Shown here: positions 24,479 to 33,317 of the stretch, in pieces
Layout: each line of letters opens with the position of its first letter
Position numbering within the stretch: position 1 is the stretch's first letter
Assembly: GCF_016518545.1 (NCBI RefSeq)
Contig: NZ_JACVTO010000023.1
Span: forward strand, 25,825 to 89,824
Length of the DNA stretch: 64,000 nucleotides
Direction of reading: 5' to 3'
Origin: Pseudomonas sp. S30
Lineage (GTDB): Bacteria; Pseudomonadota; Gammaproteobacteria; Pseudomonadales; Pseudomonadaceae
Notes under the pieces: model-generated
Told to the model about the DNA's origin: nothing
Database searches by the model: none
Seen by the model: only the letters and a program-made list of their open reading frames with translations
Program-made: the position numbers and the translations under genes

Positions 24479-24898
24479 ATGCGCATCCCCTCCCGTGTCC
24501 TCGGTGGTGCCCTCATCGCCGCCCTGCTGGCCCAACTCACGGCCTGCGGCACCATCATCTACCCCGACCGCCGCGGCCAGATCGAAGGCAAGATCGATCC
24601 GGTGGTGGCGGTGATGGACGCCATCGGCATCCTGTTCTGGGTACTGCCCGGCCTGATCGCCTTCGGCGTCGACTTCGCCACCGGCGCCATCTACTATCCT
24701 GGCGGCAAGACCGCGCAGATCGACCCGGCCAAGCTCAAGCCCGCCGTGGACGCCCAGGGTCACGTCGATCGCCTCAAGCTGCAGGCCATCCTCGAAAGCG
24801 AGCTGGGCCAGCGCCTGCCACTGGACGATCCGCGCCTGATCCAACACCGCGGCAGCGTCGAGCAACTGGCCGCCTATGGCCTGGTACCCGCGGCCTGA
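24479..24898 (+). CDS. Conserved lipoprotein of unknown function
   Basis: The 139-residue protein has a lipoprotein leader with lipobox LTACG (Cys23). A hydrophobic stretch at about 47-68 (AIGILFWVLPGLIAFGVDFATGAIYYP) and a C-terminal helical region follow. I chose the ATG at 24479 because GGAG precedes it by six bases and it begins the leader. It is followed 24 bases later by fieF, likely in one transcript. The function is not known to me. Confidence 0.82.
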   Translation: MRIPSRVLGGALIAALLAQLTACGTIIYPDRRGQIEGKIDPVVAVMDAIGILFWVLPGLIAFGVDFATGAIYYPGGKTAQIDPAKLKPAVDAQGHVDRLKLQAILESELGQRLPLDDPRLIQHRGSVEQLAAYGLVPAA

Positions 24899-24922
24899 TC
24901 CGCATCGCCCAGGAGGCTGGCC

Positions 24923-25792
24923 ATGACCGTCACCGCCGAACACCAGCGCTTGCTGCGCCTGGCCACCCGGGCCTCGCTGTCGGTGGCCAGTATCCTGGTC
25001 CTGGCCAAGGCCGTGGCCTGGTGGATGAGCGGCTCGGTGAGCCTGCTCGCCGGCCTTACCGACTCGGTGCTGGACGCAGTCGCCTCCTTCCTCAACCTGC
25101 TGGCCGTGCACTACGCGCTGCGTCCGGCCGATGACGATCACCGCTTTGGCCACGGCAAGGCCGAGGCCCTGGCCGGCATGGCCCAGGCGCTGTTCATCGC
25201 GGTCAGTGCGGTGCTCATCGGCCTGCAGGCGGTGGAGCGCCTGCAAGCGCCGCAGCCGCTGGGTGACACCGGCGCCGGCATTGCCGTGATGCTGCTGTCG
25301 CTGGTGCTGACCGTGGCGCTGCTGGCGTTCCAGCGCAAAGTGGTGCGTGTGACCGGCTCCACCGCCGTGCGCGCCGACTCGCTGCATTACCGCTCCGATC
25401 TGCTGCTCAACGCCAGCATCCTGCTGGCGCTGCTGCTGGCGCGCGTGGGTTGGCCGCAACTCGATGCCCTCTTCGGCCTGGGCATCGCCCTGTACATCCT
25501 GTGGAGCGCGGTGCAGATCGCCCGCGAGAGCACCGCCATCCTCATGGACCAGGAACTGCCAGGCGAGGTGGTCGAGCGCATGCAGGCGCTGGCCGCAGCC
25601 ATCCCCCAGGTGCAGGGCGTGCACGACGTGCGCACGCGGGTATCAGGCAGTCACTGGTTCGTCCAGCTGCACCTGGAGCTGCCCGCCGAGATGCCCTTGC
25701 ACGAGGCCCATGAGCGCTGTGTGCAGGCCTCGGCGGCGATCCGCGAGGCCTATCCACGGGCCGATGTGACGGTGCATGCCGATCCGGTGTGA
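24923..25792 (+). CDS. fieF: Cation-efflux transporter, CDF family (FieF-like)
   Basis: The 289-residue CDF transporter has six membrane helices within residues 15-205, metal-site motifs AGLTDSVLDAVAS and HRFGHGKAEALAG, and a C-terminal cytosolic domain (about 210-289) with HxV/HLE-type metal-binding strands (VQLHLELP, VTVHADPV). It exports Fe2+/Zn2+ or related ions by proton antiport. It is the first confidently core gene to the right of the island. Confidence 0.93.
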   Translation: MTVTAEHQRLLRLATRASLSVASILVLAKAVAWWMSGSVSLLAGLTDSVLDAVASFLNLLAVHYALRPADDDHRFGHGKAEALAGMAQALFIAVSAVLIGLQAVERLQAPQPLGDTGAGIAVMLLSLVLTVALLAFQRKVVRVTGSTAVRADSLHYRSDLLLNASILLALLLARVGWPQLDALFGLGIALYILWSAVQIARESTAILMDQELPGEVVERMQALAAAIPQVQGVHDVRTRVSGSHWFVQLHLELPAEMPLHEAHERCVQASAAIREAYPRADVTVHADPV

Positions 25793-25803
25793 AGCGGCCG
25801 GTT

Positions 25804-26676
25804 TCAGTTGACGCTGTAGCCGCGCCCGGTCAGGCACGCCGCCAGGGACCGCCGGTAATCGCTTGCGACCTGGGCCGGTGGCGCATAGGTGGCAGTGGCC
25901 GGATCGAAGCCTGACTGGCTGACGGCCCAGCGATGGCACTGGTAGCGATCCTGTTCCTGCTGCTGCGGGCCCTGGCCGCTGGCCGGATAGGCGATGACAT
26001 CGTAGCCAGCCCCCGGTTGCGGCTCAGGTGCCGGCGCATAGCCCGGGGTGGTCGGGTTGACCACCACGTACTCCTGGCGTTCGGGCTGGTACTGGTAATA
26101 GGTGTCGGCGACGAGAAAGTACAGCAGATTGTTCAGCCACACTTCCTGCGCATAGGACGGCAGCGCGTCGACCCGCAGGCCGTAGGGCGGGCGTACCACG
26201 ATGTAGCCGCCGTCGTGGGGGCGGTACCAGTAACCGCCCGAATAGAAGTAGTCCTGGCCACGATAGGGCACCCGGCGATAGCGGTCGGGGAAGCGGTCGG
26301 TGGTGTAGCCGGGCCGGAACTGCGGGCCCGGCCCCCAGCCGTCGCCCTGACCATCGGGCCGACCACGCCAGTCGCCGCCCGGCCGCTGCCCCGGGCCACC
26401 GGCCTGCCAGTGGCGGTAATCGCCGGGACGCCGAGGGATATCCTGGTAGTAGCCGGGCCGCGGTGGCTCGGTCTGGCGCACTTCATCGCGCGAATTCAGC
26501 GGCGAGCCAGGTTGCCCAGGGCCATTGCCCTGAGGGACCACCGGACGCGCGGCGCCGTTGGGATCGCCTGCCGACGGCTGGCCCGGCCCGTCACCCGGGC
26601 CGATGGCCATGGCGCCCAGGCTGATCCCCATGCCCAGCAAACCGATCACTGCCCACTGCCCGATGCGCGACCTCAT
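25804..26676 (-). CDS. Pro/Gly-rich exported protein, DUF6515-like
   Basis: The 290-residue protein has an N-terminal signal (MRSRIGQWAVIGLLGMGISLG), a long Gly/Pro/Gln/Asp-rich low-complexity region (about 25-125), then a Tyr/Pro-rich folded part (YFYSGGYWYRPHDGGYIVVRPPYG). A C-terminal cysteine-containing region has YQCHRWAVSQSGFDP and ends near CLTGRGY. Family members are periplasmic or surface proteins of unknown role. I chose the start at 26676 as the first Met of the signal. It is convergent with fieF. Confidence 0.83.
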   Translation of the reverse strand: MRSRIGQWAVIGLLGMGISLGAMAIGPGDGPGQPSAGDPNGAARPVVPQGNGPGQPGSPLNSRDEVRQTEPPRPGYYQDIPRRPGDYRHWQAGGPGQRPGGDWRGRPDGQGDGWGPGPQFRPGYTTDRFPDRYRRVPYRGQDYFYSGGYWYRPHDGGYIVVRPPYGLRVDALPSYAQEVWLNNLLYFLVADTYYQYQPERQEYVVVNPTTPGYAPAPEPQPGAGYDVIAYPASGQGPQQQEQDRYQCHRWAVSQSGFDPATATYAPPAQVASDYRRSLAACLTGRGYSVN

Positions 26677-26747
26677 GTGATTCCTCTCGCTGACACTGCC
26701 GCTGGATGAGCGCAGTCTAACCCGGCCGGCGATCACTTTCAGACAAT

Positions 26748-26772
26748 AAAAAAGGGAGGCCACTGGCCTCCC
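26748..26772 (-). terminator. Strong minus-strand intrinsic terminator
   Basis: A perfect 8-bp stem (GGGAGGCC/GGCCTCCC, 26754-26761 with 26765-26772, loop of 3) is followed on the minus strand by six T residues (26748-26753). It must end a minus-strand transcript arising between here and lrp, where no known gene is seen. Confidence 0.88.
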
Positions 26773-26773
26773 T

Positions 26774-27013
26774 TCAGGAATTGTCGTCCGTGCTCGACGC
26801 TTGTGACGTCGGCTCACCTCGCCAGGTCTGCTGGACCCTGCGCAGCCCGGGGGCCAGTCGATCCTGTGGGATAGCTGGCCGCGACCGCCCGCGTCGGGCG
26901 TCTCGCTGTGGACATGAGTCCGGGCAGTGATTCTGTTGATAACGATACTGGATGGCGTAAGGCAGGGGATTGCTAAGATTGCGGAGATAAATAGCGCTTG
27001 CGCAATTTTTCAC
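26774..27013 (-). CDS. Doubtful small ORF or small RNA ahead of a terminator
   Basis: A 79-codon frame starting with GTG ends directly at the terminator. Its translation is Arg/Gln/Ser-rich and matches nothing I know, and no Shine-Dalgarno is evident. The 384-base gap between the minus-strand gene at 26676 and lrp holds only this frame, the terminator and A/T-rich promoter-like sequence next to lrp. A non-coding RNA is as likely as a protein. Confidence 0.25.
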   Translation of the reverse strand: MKNCASAIYLRNLSNPLPYAIQYRYQQNHCPDSCPQRDARRGRSRPAIPQDRLAPGLRRVQQTWRGEPTSQASSTDDNS

Positions 27014-27059
27014 TCACGATCGATAATTCGCCGCAATCCGAAAAGAAAAGGCCTTATTC

Positions 27060-27536
27060 ATGAGCAAGCTCGACCGCTACGACCTGAGCATCCTCGCCGA
27101 ATTGCAGCGCGATGCCCGTATCTCCAATCAGGAACTGGCCGAGCGTATCGGCCTGTCGCCCTCGCCTTGCTCGCGGCGGGTCAAGCAACTGGAAGACGAT
27201 GGCTACATCTCCCGCCAGGTGGCGCTGCTGGACCGCAAGAAACTCGGCCTGAGCCTCACCGCCTACGTGCTGATCGGCATGGACCGCCATACCCCCGAAC
27301 GCTTCGAGACCTTCGAAGCCGCCATTCGCAACTTGCCGCAGGTGCTCGAATGCAGCCTGGTCACCGGCATGGACGCCGACTACCAGCTCAAGGTGGTGGT
27401 GCCGGACATGGACCACTACCAGAAGTTGCTGCTGGGCAGCCTCACCCGCATCGAAGGCGTCACCAGCGTGCGCTCCAGCTTCGTGCTCAACCAGGTGCTG
27501 GCCAGCACCGAGATGCCGTTGACCCACCTGCGTTGA
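27060..27536 (+). CDS. Lrp/AsnC-family transcriptional regulator
   Basis: The 158-residue protein has an N-terminal winged HTH (about 1-60: LSILAELQRDARISNQELAERIGLSPSPCSRRVKQLE) and a C-terminal RAM/ligand domain (about 65-150, VTGMDADYQLKVVVPDM). It probably responds to an amino acid and binds DNA as an octamer-type assembly. The A/T-rich upstream region is its own promoter and a possible autoregulatory site. Gene order fieF, lrp, DUF2788, rluE, amn recalls P. aeruginosa PA3963-PA3970. Confidence 0.93.
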   Translation: MSKLDRYDLSILAELQRDARISNQELAERIGLSPSPCSRRVKQLEDDGYISRQVALLDRKKLGLSLTAYVLIGMDRHTPERFETFEAAIRNLPQVLECSLVTGMDADYQLKVVVPDMDHYQKLLLGSLTRIEGVTSVRSSFVLNQVLASTEMPLTHLR

Positions 27537-27589
27537 ATCCTGCCGACGGCGGCGTATGATCGAGCGTCCTCACCCACAGGAAGCCCGCG

Positions 27590-27793
27590 ATGGACCCCGC
27601 CGTATTCGAAGAATGGATGATGATCATCCTGGTCAGCGTGCTGATCGGATTCATGGGCTTCATCGTCTGGGACCTGGCGAAGAAGTCCCAGGCCGGGCGC
27701 TTCGGCACCCTGATCCTGTTCGTCGTGCTGGGCCTGGGGGTGATGGCCTTCATCATCAAGAGCCTGGTGGTCGGCTTCATCGAAGGGGTCTAG
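27590..27793 (+). CDS. DUF2788 small membrane protein
   Basis: The 67-residue protein has two membrane helices (about 10-28 and 40-62) and a short basic loop (DLAKKSQAGRFG) between. It matches the DUF2788 type of conserved Pseudomonas proteins. The function is unknown. It lies 53 bases after lrp and is convergent with rluE. Confidence 0.85.
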   Translation: MDPAVFEEWMMIILVSVLIGFMGFIVWDLAKKSQAGRFGTLILFVVLGLGVMAFIIKSLVVGFIEGV

Positions 27794-27809
27794 CCGACAC
27801 TCCCGCCAG

Positions 27810-28439
27810 TCACAGCCTGGCCGGCACCTCGCGCCAGGCGCCCGGCGCCAGCCCGTCCAATGTCCAGTCGCCAATCTTCACCCGCACCAGGCGCAAGGTC
27901 GGCAGCCCGACGGCGGCCGTCATGCGCCGCACCTGGCGGTTGCGGCCTTCGCGGATCACCAGTTCCAGCCAGTGGGTCGGCACGCTCTTGCGAAAGCGCA
28001 CCGGCGGGTTGCGCGGCCACAGGGTCGGCTCTTCCAGGCAGCGAGCGTCGGCCGGCAGGGTCATGCCATCGTTGAGCTGCACGCCTTCGCGCAGGCGTTG
28101 CAGCTGCTGCTCGCTCGGTTCGCCCTCCACCTGCACCCAATAGGTCTTGGCCAGCTTGTGTCGTGGATCGGCGATGCGGGCCTGCAAGCGCCCGTCGTTG
28201 GTCAACAGCAGCAGGCCTTCGCTGTCACGGTCCAGTCGGCCGGCCGGGTAGATGCCCGGCACGTCGACGAAGTCCTTGAGCGTGGCGCGACCCTGGTCGT
28301 CGCTGAACTGGGTCAGCACATCGAACGGCTTGTTCAACAGGATCAGGCGCGGCGCGGCCGGTGGCGCCTTGGGCGGGCGCCGGGTGCCGGCAGGACGCGC
28401 CGCTGGGCGGCGCGTAGGGGTGCGGGGAGGCAGGGGCAT
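27810..28439 (-). CDS. rluE: 23S rRNA pseudouridine synthase RluE-like
   Basis: The 209-residue RsuA/RluB/E/F-family protein has an Arg/Pro/Ala-rich N-terminal extension (1-30), the ILLNKPFDVLTQF segment, catalytic Asp in GRLDRDSEGLLLLTNDG, and C-terminal GRNRQVRRM. There is no S4 domain, as in RluE. It would modify U2457 of 23S rRNA. It starts 6 bases after the amn stop, so it is probably co-transcribed. Confidence 0.92.
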   Translation of the reverse strand: MPLPPRTPTRRPAARPAGTRRPPKAPPAAPRLILLNKPFDVLTQFSDDQGRATLKDFVDVPGIYPAGRLDRDSEGLLLLTNDGRLQARIADPRHKLAKTYWVQVEGEPSEQQLQRLREGVQLNDGMTLPADARCLEEPTLWPRNPPVRFRKSVPTHWLELVIREGRNRQVRRMTAAVGLPTLRLVRVKIGDWTLDGLAPGAWREVPARL

Positions 28440-28445
28440 GGATCC

Positions 28446-29909
28446 TCAGCGGAACGGCGGCTCATCGAAGCTGCGCAGTTTACGCGAGTGCAGCGTGTCG
28501 AGTTCGGTACGCAGCAGGTCGAGGGCAGCGATGCCGATCTTCAGGTGCTGGCTGACGGCGCGGTTGTAGAAGGCGTTGGCCGAGCCCGGCAGCTTGATCT
28601 CGCTGTGCAGCGGCTTGTCGGACACGCACAGCAAGGTGCCGTACGGAACCCGCAGACGATAGCCCTGGGCAGCGATGGTGCCGCTTTCCATGTCCACCGC
28701 CACCGCACGCGACAGGTTGATCAACGGCCGCTCCTGGGCCCAGCGCAGCTCCCAGTTGCGGTCGTCGTAGGTCAGCACGGTGCCGGTGCGCAGGCGCTTC
28801 TTCAGTTGCTCGCCGCGCTCCCCGGTGACCTGCGCCGCGGCTTCCTGCAATGCCAGCTGCACCTCGGCCAGGGCCGGGATCGGGATGTTCGGCGGCACCA
28901 CGTGGTCGAGAATACCGTCGCGGCGCATGTAGGCGTGGGCCAGCACGTAGTCGCCGATGGTCTGCGATTGGCGCAGGCCGCCGCAGTGACCGATCATCAG
29001 CCAGCAGTGCGGGCGCAGCACGGCCAGGTGGTCGGTGATGTTCTTGGCATTGGAAGGCCCGACGCCGATATTGACCAGGGTGATGCCGTCGCCGTCGGCG
29101 GCGATCAGGTGGTAGGCCGGCATCTGGTAGCGGTGCCAGACCACCCCGGCGACCAGGGCCTGGGCCTCGCCGTCGTCCATGCCCTTGTCGATCACCACGT
29201 TGCCCGGCAGGACCAGGCGCACGAAGCGCGGGTCCTGCTGCAACTGCTCCAGGCCATGGGCGATGAACTGGTCGACGTAGCGGTGGTAGTTGGTCAGCAG
29301 GATCCACGGCTGCATGTGGCGCCAGTCGCTGCCGGTGTAATGCACCAGGCGGCGCAGGGAGAAGTCGGTGCGGGCAGCGTCGAACAGCGCCAGCGGCAGG
29401 GTCTGGGCGCTTTCCCAGTCGTACAGGCCGTCGGCGATGTTGTCGGTGGCCGCCGACAGGTCGGTGCTGGGGAAGACCCGCGCCAACTGGGCGGCGGTGA
29501 TGCCGCTGCCGGCCAGCTCGTCGCCCTGATCCACCACGTAGGGGTAGGGAATGCTCTGCTCGCTCAGGCCGACTTCCACGGTCACGGTGTAGTCGCTCAT
29601 CAGCGGACGCAACTGCTCCAGCAGATAGGCCCGGAAGGCTGCCGGCTGGGTCACCGTGACGCTGTAGGTGCCGGCCACCTGGACCTTGGCGTAGGCACGG
29701 GTAGTGGCCGCCACTTCGCCCTGGCTGGGGTAGTTCAGGCGGATCGCCGGGTAGCGAAACTGGCCGCGCTGGGCCTCGTCCGGCTCGGTGCGGTCCTTGA
29801 GGTAACGCTTGAGGGCCTGGCTGAGGGCCCCGGTGGCCTGTTCATGCAGGGCCGCCAGACGGTCGACGGCCTGTTCGGGGGTATCAACGACTACAAACGC
29901 TTGGCTCAC
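28446..29909 (-). CDS. amn: AMP nucleosidase
   Basis: The 487-residue protein hydrolyses AMP to adenine and ribose 5-phosphate. An N-terminal AMP-binding regulatory domain (about 1-170) precedes a phosphorylase-like C-terminal domain with NIGVGPSNAKNITDHLAVLRPHCWLMIGHCGGLR and VDMESGTIAAQGYRLRVPYGTLLCVSDKPLHSE. I chose the GTG at 29909 (VSQAFVVVDTPEQ) because AGGAAG precedes it and it matches the usual Pseudomonas N-terminus; an ATG 54 bases upstream is less likely. Confidence 0.93.
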   Translation of the reverse strand: MSQAFVVVDTPEQAVDRLAALHEQATGALSQALKRYLKDRTEPDEAQRGQFRYPAIRLNYPSQGEVAATTRAYAKVQVAGTYSVTVTQPAAFRAYLLEQLRPLMSDYTVTVEVGLSEQSIPYPYVVDQGDELAGSGITAAQLARVFPSTDLSAATDNIADGLYDWESAQTLPLALFDAARTDFSLRRLVHYTGSDWRHMQPWILLTNYHRYVDQFIAHGLEQLQQDPRFVRLVLPGNVVIDKGMDDGEAQALVAGVVWHRYQMPAYHLIAADGDGITLVNIGVGPSNAKNITDHLAVLRPHCWLMIGHCGGLRQSQTIGDYVLAHAYMRRDGILDHVVPPNIPIPALAEVQLALQEAAAQVTGERGEQLKKRLRTGTVLTYDDRNWELRWAQERPLINLSRAVAVDMESGTIAAQGYRLRVPYGTLLCVSDKPLHSEIKLPGSANAFYNRAVSQHLKIGIAALDLLRTELDTLHSRKLRSFDEPPFR

Positions 29910-30017
29910 GCTGGGCTTCCTGTCTTGGACTCGTGCATGCAGACCATCTTGCCTGCGTTCCATTGCAAATTCATCTGCCGCAGGCGCGGGAGCACTCCAG
30001 CGAGGGCCTGCGCCTGT

Positions 30018-31661
30018 TCAGATCGGCGCCGCCCGCGCCACCAGCGCCTGCACGTCGACGCCCCGCGGCAGCGCACCGTACACCCGCCCGCCCCCGCCCA
30101 GGCGGCTGGCGATGAACGCATCGCTGACCGTGGCGTCACCTGCTTCGAGCAGCAACCGGGCCTGCAAGGCCACGGCGATGTCCTCGGTGAGCTGGCGGGC
30201 GCGATACTGGCTATCGGCCGTGTCGGCGAGTGCAGCCTTGAGGTTGCCGATGTGTGTAGCCAGGCGCGCATCGCCATGGCCGTCGCCCAGCTCGGCGAAC
30301 AGCGCGTCGAGCACGCCTGGCTCTCTGGACAGCGCCCGCAGCACATCCAGGCACTGCACGTTGCCCGACCCTTCCCAGGTGGAATTGACCGGTGCCTCGC
30401 GGTACAGCCGCGGCAGGATGCTGTCCTCCACGTAACCGGCGCCCCCCAGGCATTCGGCGGCCTCGTTGATCATCCCCGGGGCACGCTTGCAGATCCAGTA
30501 CTTGCCCACCGCCGTGACCAGCCGGGCGAAATGCGCCTGCTGCGGATCGTCCAGATGGTCCAGCGCCTGGCCCATGCGCAGGCTCAGGGCCAGTGCCGCC
30601 TCGCTTTCCAGGGCCAGGTCAGCCAGCACGTTCTGCATCAGCGGCTGCTGGTCGAGCGGCTTGCCCCCGACCTGGCGGTGTGCGCAATGGTGGGTGGCCT
30701 GGGTCAGCGCCTGGCGCATCAGGGCACTGGAGCCGACCATGCAGTCGAAACGGGTCATGGCCACCATCTCGATGATGGTCGGCACGCCCCGCCCCTCCTC
30801 GCCGATCATCCAGGCCAGGGCGCCGCGGAACTCGACTTCGCTGGACGCGTTGGACGCATTGCCCAGCTTGTTCTTCAGCCGCTGGATGTAGAACTGGTTG
30901 CGCTGGTCGTCCGGCCGGTGACGCGGCAGCAGGAAGCAGCTCAGACCCCGCTCGGTCTGCGCCAGGGTGAGGAACGCGTCGCACATGGGCGCGGAGCAGA
31001 ACCATTTGTGCCCCACCAGCTCGTAGGCCTGCCCTGGCCCCGTTGCACCCACGGGATAAGCGCGGGTGGTGTTGGCACGCACGTCCGTGCCGCCCTGCTT
31101 CTCGGTCATGGCCATGCCCAAGGTCACCCCGGCCTTGTGCTGGTCGCCGACATTGCGCGGGTCGTAGTCGCGGGCCAGTACCTTGGGCAGCCAGTACTTG
31201 GCCAGCTCCGGCTGCAGGCGCAGCGCCGGCACGGCGGCGAAGGTCATGGTCAGCGGGCAGCCACTGCCCGCCTCGGCCTGGGTGTGCAGGTAGGTCATCG
31301 AGGCGCGCGCCACATGGGCACCGTCTCGCGGTTCGGCCCAGGGCAGCGAGGGCAGGCCGTGCTCGATGGCCGTGCGCATCAGCTCATGGTAGGCCGGGTG
31401 AAAAGTCACCAGATCGATGCGATGGCCGTAACGGTCATGGCTGCTGAATTCGGGCTTGTGGGCATTGGCCAGGAAGCCGGCGGCCATCAGTGGCCCACCG
31501 GCCAGCGCGCCGTAGGCATCGATGCGCGCCTCGGCCCAGCCGGCGCCGAAGCGCCGCGACCACTGTTGCAGCGGCAGGTCGAGGCGATACAGGTTGGCGC
31601 CCTCCAGCGAAGGCGGCTGATTGGTGACTTCGTGGGTTTCGGCATACTGATGCAGGTTCAT
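30018..31661 (-). CDS. Acyl-CoA dehydrogenase family protein, AidB-like
   Basis: The 547-residue flavoprotein has TLGMAMTEKQGGTDVRANTT (FAD/substrate segment) and C-terminal ECLGGAGYVEDSILPRLYREAPVNSTWEGSGN, typical of AidB. AidB binds DNA and is linked to protection from alkylation; its enzymatic substrate is unclear. The start at 31661 has GGAG before it. It is divergent from thiD across about 200 bases. Confidence 0.9.
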   Translation of the reverse strand: MNLHQYAETHEVTNQPPSLEGANLYRLDLPLQQWSRRFGAGWAEARIDAYGALAGGPLMAAGFLANAHKPEFSSHDRYGHRIDLVTFHPAYHELMRTAIEHGLPSLPWAEPRDGAHVARASMTYLHTQAEAGSGCPLTMTFAAVPALRLQPELAKYWLPKVLARDYDPRNVGDQHKAGVTLGMAMTEKQGGTDVRANTTRAYPVGATGPGQAYELVGHKWFCSAPMCDAFLTLAQTERGLSCFLLPRHRPDDQRNQFYIQRLKNKLGNASNASSEVEFRGALAWMIGEEGRGVPTIIEMVAMTRFDCMVGSSALMRQALTQATHHCAHRQVGGKPLDQQPLMQNVLADLALESEAALALSLRMGQALDHLDDPQQAHFARLVTAVGKYWICKRAPGMINEAAECLGGAGYVEDSILPRLYREAPVNSTWEGSGNVQCLDVLRALSREPGVLDALFAELGDGHGDARLATHIGNLKAALADTADSQYRARQLTEDIAVALQARLLLEAGDATVSDAFIASRLGGGGRVYGALPRGVDVQALVARAAPI

Positions 31662-31863
31662 CGAAGGCTCCTGGGTGCGGGGTGGCCTGGAGACCTCAGT
31701 GAAGCACTCAATGCCGGGCTGGCAAAGGGACAAAAGCGCCGTTCGAGGCGCCAGGTGGGAACCCCGATCAGCGGCAGCCCTGCGCGCGCAGTCGTTCGAT
31801 CTCGCCCTGCTCATCGCCCCCGGCCAATCCCTGCGCGGCACTTTGGTGGTAAGCTCGCCGACC

Positions 31864-32661
31864 ATGAATACCTACAGCTCCCGACCCGTTGTCCTCTGCC
31901 TGTCCGGCCACGACCCCAGTGGCGGCGCCGGCTTGCAGGCCGATATCGAAGCCCTGATCGCCCAGGGCTGTCACGCGGCCCCCACCGTGACGGCCCTGAC
32001 CGTGCAGGATACCGTCGATGTGTCCGACTTCCGCGTGCTCGACCGCGCCTGGGTGCTGGCCCAGGCCAACGCGGTGCTGGCTGACTCCCGCGTGGCGGCC
32101 GTGAAGCTGGGCATGCTCGGCTCCACCGAAATGGTCGACACCGTGGCCGAACTGCTGGCCGCCCACCCGCACCTGCCGCTGGTCTGCGACCCGGTGCTGC
32201 GTGCGGGCGGCGGTGGCCGGCTGGGCAAGGACGAGGTCGGCTACGCCCTGCGCGAACGCCTGCTGCCACGCGCCACCCTCGCCACGCCCAACCTGCCCGA
32301 GGCGCGCATTCTCGCCGAGCTACCGTCCGGCAGTGCAGATGAGTGCGCGGAGAAACTCCTGCCGTTCTGCGAGCATCTGCTGATCACCGGCGGCCATGGC
32401 GACGAAGTGGAAATCCACAATCGCCTGTATAGCCGCAGCGGCGAGCAGCACACCTGGACCTGCCAGCGCCTGCCCGGCAGCTACCATGGCTCGGGCTGCA
32501 CGCTAGCCAGCGCCCTGGCCGGCCGCCTGGCGTTGGGCGAAGGGCTGGTCAGCGCCGTGAGCACGGCCCTGGAGTACACCTGGCGTACCTTGCGTGACGC
32601 CGAGCAGCTGGGCCGTGGACAATTCGTGCCACGCCGCCTGCCGCTGGATTTCTGCCACTGA
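31864..32661 (+). CDS. thiD: Hydroxymethylpyrimidine (phosphate) kinase
   Basis: The 265-residue ribokinase-fold enzyme phosphorylates HMP and HMP-P in thiamine synthesis. Motifs are LSGHDPSGGAGLQADIEA (substrate site), VCDPVLRAGGGGRL, and C-terminal GSGCTLASALAG (anion hole and catalytic region; the family usually has Gly-Thr/Ser-Gly-Cys-Thr). It is first in a thiD-thiE-hemL unit. No TPP riboswitch was recognised upstream. Confidence 0.95.
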   Translation: MNTYSSRPVVLCLSGHDPSGGAGLQADIEALIAQGCHAAPTVTALTVQDTVDVSDFRVLDRAWVLAQANAVLADSRVAAVKLGMLGSTEMVDTVAELLAAHPHLPLVCDPVLRAGGGGRLGKDEVGYALRERLLPRATLATPNLPEARILAELPSGSADECAEKLLPFCEHLLITGGHGDEVEIHNRLYSRSGEQHTWTCQRLPGSYHGSGCTLASALAGRLALGEGLVSAVSTALEYTWRTLRDAEQLGRGQFVPRRLPLDFCH

Positions 32662-32676
32662 CGACGAGGCCGTTCC

Positions 32677-33300
32677 ATGACCCTGCGTGGCCTGTATGCC
32701 ATCACCGACAGCCAACTGCTCGCCGGCCGCTTTCTCTCCCATGTCGAGGCCGCCCTGGAAGGCGGGGTGCGACTGTTGCAGTACCGCGACAAAGGCGACG
32801 ACGCCGCGCGGCGCCTGCGTGAAGCCGAGGCGCTGATGCAGCTGTGCCAGCGCTACGGTACCACCCTGATCATCAATGACGACGCCGAGCTGGCCGCACG
32901 CCTGGGCGTGGGCCTGCACCTGGGCCAGACCGACGGCCCGCTGACGCCGGCCCGTGCGCTGCTGGGGCGTCAGGCCGTCATCGGCTCGACCTGTCATGCC
33001 AGCCTGGAACTGGCCGAGCAGGCCGCCCGCGAAGGTGCCAGCTACGTGGCCTTCGGGCGCTTCTTCAATTCGCTGACCAAACCCGGCGCGCCTGCTGCCA
33101 GCCTCGAGCTGATCGCCCAGGCCCGCGCCCGAATCAGCCTGCCGATCGCCGTGATCGGCGGCATCACCCTCGACAACGCCGCCCCGCTGGTCGCCCACGG
33201 CGCCGACCTGCTGGCGGTGATCCATGGCCTGTTCGGCGCCGACAGCGCGCGGGAAGTCACCCGCCGCGCCCGTGCCTTCAACGCCCTGTTCGCTAGCTGA
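32677..33300 (+). CDS. thiE: Thiamine-phosphate synthase
   Basis: The 207-residue TIM-barrel enzyme joins HMP-PP and the thiazole phosphate to form thiamine phosphate. Motifs are LYAITDSQLL, LQYRDKGDDAARR, IINDDAELA, GLHLGQTDGPL, GSTCHASLELAE, and IAVIGGITLDNA. It starts 15 bases after thiD. All diphosphate-binding motifs are present. Confidence 0.96.
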   Translation: MTLRGLYAITDSQLLAGRFLSHVEAALEGGVRLLQYRDKGDDAARRLREAEALMQLCQRYGTTLIINDDAELAARLGVGLHLGQTDGPLTPARALLGRQAVIGSTCHASLELAEQAAREGASYVAFGRFFNSLTKPGAPAASLELIAQARARISLPIAVIGGITLDNAAPLVAHGADLLAVIHGLFGADSAREVTRRARAFNALFAS

Positions 33301-33317
33301 CTTCGAGAGAGCTTTCC

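Noticed and set aside
31758..31763. GGAACC upstream of thiD
   Set aside because: No CCACNNA at 15-16 bases; it is a chance match in a housekeeping region.
27972..32084. Plus-strand open frame of 1370 codons
   Set aside because: It is antisense to rluE, amn and the AidB-like gene, with Gln/His/Arg-rich translation typical of GC-rich shadow frames.
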